NCBI RefSeq assembly: GCF_026790145.1
Contig: NZ_JALAMS010000079.1
Coordinates: forward strand, 1-8,939
DNA: 8,939 nt
Reading direction: 5' to 3'
Source: Bacillus_I endophytica_A
Lineage (GTDB): Bacteria > Bacillota > Bacilli > Bacillales > Bacillaceae_H
The stretch's first letter is position 1. Each line of letters opens with the position of its first letter. The notes under the pieces were generated by a model that did no database searches, had not been told where the DNA came from, and saw only the letters and a list, made by a program, of their open reading frames with translations. Below, piece by piece: positions 6,262 through 8,939 of this stretch. The translations under genes were made by a program, and so were the position numbers.

Positions 6262-6680
6262 AGGTCTTTTTTCACCACATTCAAAAGATGAATTAGCGAC
6301 GAATGTTGTTCTTCGGAAAGACTCTTTCCTATCTGTGCTTCCATTTCATTCTTTATGAACCATAATTGTTCCTCGAGAAACTTCCCCTTTTCTGTTAGGT
6401 GTATTCTTTTCACTCTTGCATCCTTATCTCCACTCATCCTTGTAACTAAACCTTTATGCTCTAATACATCAACTAATTTTGTTACAGATGAAGGTTTAAT
6501 GAGTAAGTCTTGCTGAAGCTCAGATTGAGTAGCCCCATTCTTTATGTAAAGGAGTGTTAACAAACGTTCTTGGGACGAGGTCACTCCTTCCCTTTCTAAC
6601 TTTTCATTATGAAGTTGAATCACAAGGTGCGAAATTTGCTGTATTAAATAGCCTATATGATTATCTTGAGACTGTCGCAT
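6249..6680 (-). CDS. MarR-family transcriptional regulator, probable repressor of the adjacent MFS pump
   Basis: The 143 residues match a standard single-domain MarR protein, which acts as a dimer on palindromic DNA. After an N-terminal dimerisation helix, the winged helix-turn-helix spans about 33-100: the first HTH helix around ATQSELQQDL (50-59), the recognition helix around PSSVTKLVDVLEHKGLV (63-79), then the wing SGDKDARVKRIHLTEKG (83-99) with the conserved Asp/Arg pattern. C-terminal helices complete the dimer interface. There is no cysteine, so redox sensing of the OhrR type is unlikely; the family usually responds to small aromatic or drug-like ligands. The start is set by AGGAGG (complement of 6687-6692), six bases before the ATG. 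Another ATG four bases upstream is in a different frame. Near-identical palindromes before this gene and the following MFS gene suggest autorepression and pump repression, with release by a pump substrate. Confidence 0.93.
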   Translation of the reverse strand: MRQSQDNHIGYLIQQISHLVIQLHNEKLEREGVTSSQERLLTLLYIKNGATQSELQQDLLIKPSSVTKLVDVLEHKGLVTRMSGDKDARVKRIHLTEKGKFLEEQLWFIKNEMEAQIGKSLSEEQHSSLIHLLNVVKKDLQQS

Positions 6681-6721
6681 GCATGGCCTCCTAATGATAT
6701 ATGTTTTTTATAGTGTTATTT

Positions 6722-6744
6722 ATTTAGATAGGAAACTAAATATA
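6722..6744 (-). promoter_or_regulatory. MarR-type operator of the marR gene (operator copy 2)
   Basis: ATTTAGATAGGAAACTAAAT (6722-6741) is the same 20-base palindrome as the site before the MFS gene, with one base changed. On the minus strand a TATATT (6739-6744) overlaps it by three bases, exactly as at the MFS site. A convincing -35 is missing at normal distance. A second possible -10, TATAAA, lies nearer the gene. The repeated site at both genes is the strongest evidence for function. Confidence 0.7.
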
Positions 6745-6880
6745 CTACGAAGTAAAGATACCACTTCTTGTATATGGCGTCAATTCATCATGATTATTTA
6801 TGACTTAAAAGATATCCTCATTTAATTGCAAGTAAAGTTTTTCCCTAAACCTTGTTTGTAAAAGGATACCTATAGGAAAA

Positions 6881-6925
6881 GAAAAAGCGTAAATCCGTTG
6901 TCACTCAATGGGTTTACGCTTTTTC
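6881..6925 (-). terminator. Rho-independent terminator of the second MFS gene
   Basis: GAAAAAGCGTAAA (6881-6893) pairs with TTTACGCTTTTTC (6913-6925), and the stem continues with a few more pairs inside. On the minus strand it begins 16 bases past the MFS stop and runs into CTTTTCC. The U-rich arms make it potentially bidirectional. Confidence 0.9.
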
Positions 6926-6941
6926 CCGAGGAACGTTTTCA

Positions 6942-8144
6942 TTAATGGCCACTGACTTGGTCTACATGTGCGATGTGTTTTCGCCCAAATGCAACAACCA
7001 GTACGCCTAAAAATACAAATACAGCACCTGTATAGAAAGGAACAGCTGAGGAATATGCTTCAGCGAGCTTCGTTGCGAGCCAAGGTCCAACAGCTCCCCC
7101 AATAAAACGGACGAAACTGTATGCTGCAGATGCTGTAGCGCGTTCTACCGGCGCAACCTGCATAACCGCTGTAGTGATTAATGTATTATTAGTCCCTAGG
7201 AATAGTCCTGCAATAATTACGGAAACAATAATGACGGTTTTTGAATCTGTCCAAATTCCCATGGCTAAAAGAGTGAAAGCAAACAAAGTTAACATGGCAC
7301 ACATAGATTTGACCGTTCCAAATCTAACTTGAAGCTTTGGAGCAATAAAGACGGAAGTCAAGGCAAGACAAAGTCCCCAACCAAGAAACACATAGCCTAG
7401 ACCATGCTCATCTAAATCCATAACAAATGGAGCATATGCCATTAACGTAAAAAATCCTATGTTATATAAAAAAGCTGTAAGACCAAGTCTAAACAACCCA
7501 GGAAATTTTAAAGCTTTAATTGGATCTAGAATAGAGCTTTTAACTTTCGGTTTTTCCACACGAGGCATTTTCAATAAAAGGGCAAGAAAGGCAATAATCA
7601 TTAGCACACTTACTCCGTAAAACGGCCCGCGCCAAGAGATTGATCCTAGTTCTCCGCCAAGCAGCGGACCTACAGAAATACCAAGTCCAATAGCAGCTTC
7701 ATATAAAATAATGGCTTTGGCAGTACTTCCAATCGCCAATCCTACGATAGCAGATAATGCTGTGGCAATAAACAATGAATTGCCAAGTCCCCATCCACCT
7801 CGGAAACTAACAATTTGCCATATTCCATTTGAAGAACCGGCTAATGCTGAAAAAACAATAATAAATAAAATACCAGTTAATAAAGTCCATTTAATGCCAA
7901 TCCTACTAGAAACGACCCCTGTGATTAACATTGCTATCCCTGTAATCAAATTATAGCTTGAAAATAGCAGAGAAACCTGGCTTGGAGTTGCATCAAGTTG
8001 TTGTGCAATGGCAGGTAAAATTGGATCAACTAAACCTAAGCCCATAAAAGAAATAATAGTCGCAAAAAAGATAACCCAAACAACTACTGGCTGTTTAGCC
8101 GATTGGTATTGGGCATTCAGTGATTGTCCTGGCTCTGAATTCAT
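6942..8144 (-). CDS. MFS efflux transporter, 12-helix, resembling YfmO
   Basis: The 400-residue protein has 12 predicted membrane helices after about 20 hydrophilic N-terminal residues. Numbered from the start chosen here, helix 1 carries GLGLVDPILP (35-44) with Asp40, the motif D pattern of 12-helix drug exporters. The motif A loop reads SSRIGIKW (79-86) and lacks its usual Asp. Arg115 in FRGGWGLG fits motif B, and GISVGPLLGG (155-164) is antiporter motif C. It is expected to expel drugs or metabolites by proton antiport. It is divergent from a MerR-type regulator gene, as expected for a locally controlled pump; B. subtilis YfmO/YfmP is a similar pairing, where loss of YfmP was linked to copper handling. 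An in-frame ATG at 8165 would add seven codons, but those codons contain the Shine-Dalgarno TAAGGAG that serves the ATG at 8144, nine bases away, so the downstream start is preferred. The substrate cannot be read from sequence. Confidence 0.92.
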   Translation of the reverse strand: MNSEPGQSLNAQYQSAKQPVVVWVIFFATIISFMGLGLVDPILPAIAQQLDATPSQVSLLFSSYNLITGIAMLITGVVSSRIGIKWTLLTGILFIIVFSALAGSSNGIWQIVSFRGGWGLGNSLFIATALSAIVGLAIGSTAKAIILYEAAIGLGISVGPLLGGELGSISWRGPFYGVSVLMIIAFLALLLKMPRVEKPKVKSSILDPIKALKFPGLFRLGLTAFLYNIGFFTLMAYAPFVMDLDEHGLGYVFLGWGLCLALTSVFIAPKLQVRFGTVKSMCAMLTLFAFTLLAMGIWTDSKTVIIVSVIIAGLFLGTNNTLITTAVMQVAPVERATASAAYSFVRFIGGAVGPWLATKLAEAYSSAVPFYTGAVFVFLGVLVVAFGRKHIAHVDQVSGH

Positions 8145-8270
8145 TTTAAAAAACTCCTTATACATTATTTTTAGAATGCATTTAACCTACTCGCTTAAAT
8201 TCTTCTGCGTTATGATCTTTTTTAACCCCCTTGGTAATTGAGAAATTTATTCATACTTGTCACAAATAAC

Positions 8271-8305
8271 AGTATAAAATCTTTTTACCTTGACGTCAAC
8301 GTAAA
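8271..8305 (-). promoter_or_regulatory. Promoter of the second MFS gene with overlapping MerR-type operator
   Basis: On the minus strand there is TTGACG (8294-8299), a 17-base spacer and TATACT (8271-8276), a strong vegetative promoter. A 16-base near-palindrome, TTGACGTCAACGTAAA on the plus strand (8290-8305, one mismatched pair), covers the -35. Its ACGT-centred arms resemble operators of MerR-family regulators. Classic MerR activators bind inside an over-long 19-20 base spacer; here the spacer is normal and the site lies on the -35, which suggests repression. The leader to the ATG is about 120 bases. Confidence 0.65.
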
Positions 8306-8378
8306 CATTTATATTGTTTTATTAATAGAGCCTTTTCCTAAACTGTTTACCTTTTTCTGAGAAAATTTCGGATTGTAG

Positions 8379-8384
8379 TATAAT
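8379..8384 (+). promoter_or_regulatory. Candidate -10 box of the merR-type gene
   Basis: A consensus TATAAT lies about 69 bases before the chosen start of the regulator gene. No good -35 is present 17 bases upstream (TCTGAG at 8356-8361), which could mean an activator-dependent or weak promoter. TTTACCTT occurs both here (8346-8353) and beside the pump operator (8284-8291), possibly part of a shared recognition pattern. Confidence 0.4.
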
Positions 8385-8452
8385 ATCTTTTGAACTAAAA
8401 CCTTTCCTCTGTTAATGTAAGGAGAGAAATGAATAAATGTAGGAGCGAAATC

Positions 8453-8893
8453 ATGAGCGAATTTAAAATAGATGATGTGGCAAAACAAAGTGGTTTAACA
8501 AAACGAACGATCAGGTATTATGAACAAATTGGACTTCTTCCCTCTCCTCCCCGAAGCAAAGGTGGCATAAGGTTATATTCTCAGGAACATATCGATTTTC
8601 TAGAAAAAATCACAAATGCAAAAGAAGTAATGGGCTTTTCCCTTCAAGAACTTCAGCAGTTCATCAAACTCAGCGATATATTGGAACTTCGCAAAGCGGA
8701 TTATAGGCAAGTAAAAGGTACGAGTGAACAAAAAGAAAAGTTAAGAAAAGTAGTAAACACTGTCGAAGAACAGCTTGAGTTGCTCGTTCAAAAAAAGGAA
8801 AATCTCTTAAAGGTTGAGGAAAATTTAGTCTCCCTTAGAGATCGTGCCAAAGCAGCGCTGGTTCGATTTGAGAAAGAGGAATCAGAGCAGTAA
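8453..8893 (+). CDS. MerR-family transcriptional regulator, resembling YfmP
   Basis: The 146-residue protein has an N-terminal MerR winged helix-turn-helix: FKIDDVAKQSGLTKRTIRYYEQIGLL (from residue 4), then the wing and second helix pair around GIRLYSQEHIDFLEKI (about 42-57). It ends in a long, charged, probably coiled-coil region (about 85-140) for dimerisation. There is no separate drug-binding domain as in BmrR, and no cysteine in this form, so metal sensing through Cys as in CueR or ZntR is not supported. Two starts are possible: ATG at 8429 (AAGGAG only four bases away, adding MNKCRSEI) and ATG at 8453 (TAGGAG seven bases away). The second is preferred because MerR proteins normally begin just before the first helix. 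It probably controls the divergent pump and perhaps itself. The B. subtilis YfmP/YfmO pair is the closest analogy I recall, not a proven orthology. Confidence 0.9.
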   Translation: MSEFKIDDVAKQSGLTKRTIRYYEQIGLLPSPPRSKGGIRLYSQEHIDFLEKITNAKEVMGFSLQELQQFIKLSDILELRKADYRQVKGTSEQKEKLRKVVNTVEEQLELLVQKKENLLKVEENLVSLRDRAKAALVRFEKEESEQ

Positions 8894-8914
8894 GATAAAA
8901 AAATCCAGCTTTTT

Positions 8915-8935
8915 ACGGGACTGACCCCCGTTTTT
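8915..8935 (+). terminator. Rho-independent terminator of the merR-type gene
   Basis: ACGGG (8915-8919) and CCCGT (8927-8931) form a short GC-rich stem with a seven-base loop, followed by TTTTT up to 8935. It begins about 21 bases after the stop codon. The GGGACTGACCCCC wording looks like short palindromic repeats found scattered in some Bacillus genomes, but only one copy is present here. Confidence 0.7.
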
Positions 8936-8939
8936 GAGA

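Noticed and set aside
1..8939. CRISPR array, tRNA, rRNA or riboswitch
   Set aside because: No regularly spaced repeats, no cloverleaf or rRNA-like sequence, and no conserved riboswitch core was seen in any leader.

Overview
The window reads as AT-rich chromosomal DNA from an endospore-forming Bacillus-type Firmicute. Support comes from the start of an alpha/beta-type small acid-soluble spore protein at the left edge, strong AGGAGG-type ribosome binding sites, U-tailed hairpin terminators, a Bacillus-style secreted alkaline phosphatase, and MarR- and MerR-controlled MFS efflux pumps. Nothing seen identifies the species. No rRNA, tRNA, CRISPR array, intact insertion sequence or phage gene is visible.

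Layout. (1) 1-122, minus: 5' part of a spore DNA-protecting protein, with a 73-base run of Ns (163-235) just upstream. (2) 382-1419, minus: membrane-anchored alpha/beta hydrolase of the proline-iminopeptidase-like group, with a terminator and a candidate promoter. (3) 1420-2028: a gene-free, AT-rich stretch holding that promoter, a repeated short palindrome and possibly decayed mobile DNA. (4) 2092-3771, minus: secreted alkaline phosphatase with a strong terminator and four PhoP-box-like hexamers on an exact 11-base period upstream. (5) 4035-4556, plus, divergent from the phosphatase: a cupin of the DUF985 (Cupin_5) family. (6) 4600-4753: two back-to-back terminators between convergent genes. 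(7) 6680-4830, minus: a marR-type repressor gene followed by a probable 14-helix MFS pump. Near-identical 20-base palindromes lie in front of both, each at the same offset from a TATATT -10 box. (8) 8144-6942, minus, and 8453-8893, plus: a 12-helix MFS pump divergent from a MerR-type regulator, resembling the YfmO/YfmP pair of B. subtilis, with a near-palindrome over the pump's -35 box.

How the parts fit. There are two independent drug- or metabolite-efflux modules, each a pump paired with its own local regulator. The best-supported regulatory reading is MarR repression of its own gene and of the neighbouring pump through twin operators. The second is MerR-family control of the other pump through a site that overlaps a normally spaced promoter, which suggests blocking rather than classic DNA-twisting activation. 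The phosphatase is probably induced by phosphate starvation through PhoP. The hydrolase and cupin have no partners here that reveal their substrates.

I see no clear novel system. The protein families are ordinary, and the most informative content is the regulatory architecture between the genes. Operator and promoter calls are pattern readings by eye and have not been tested.
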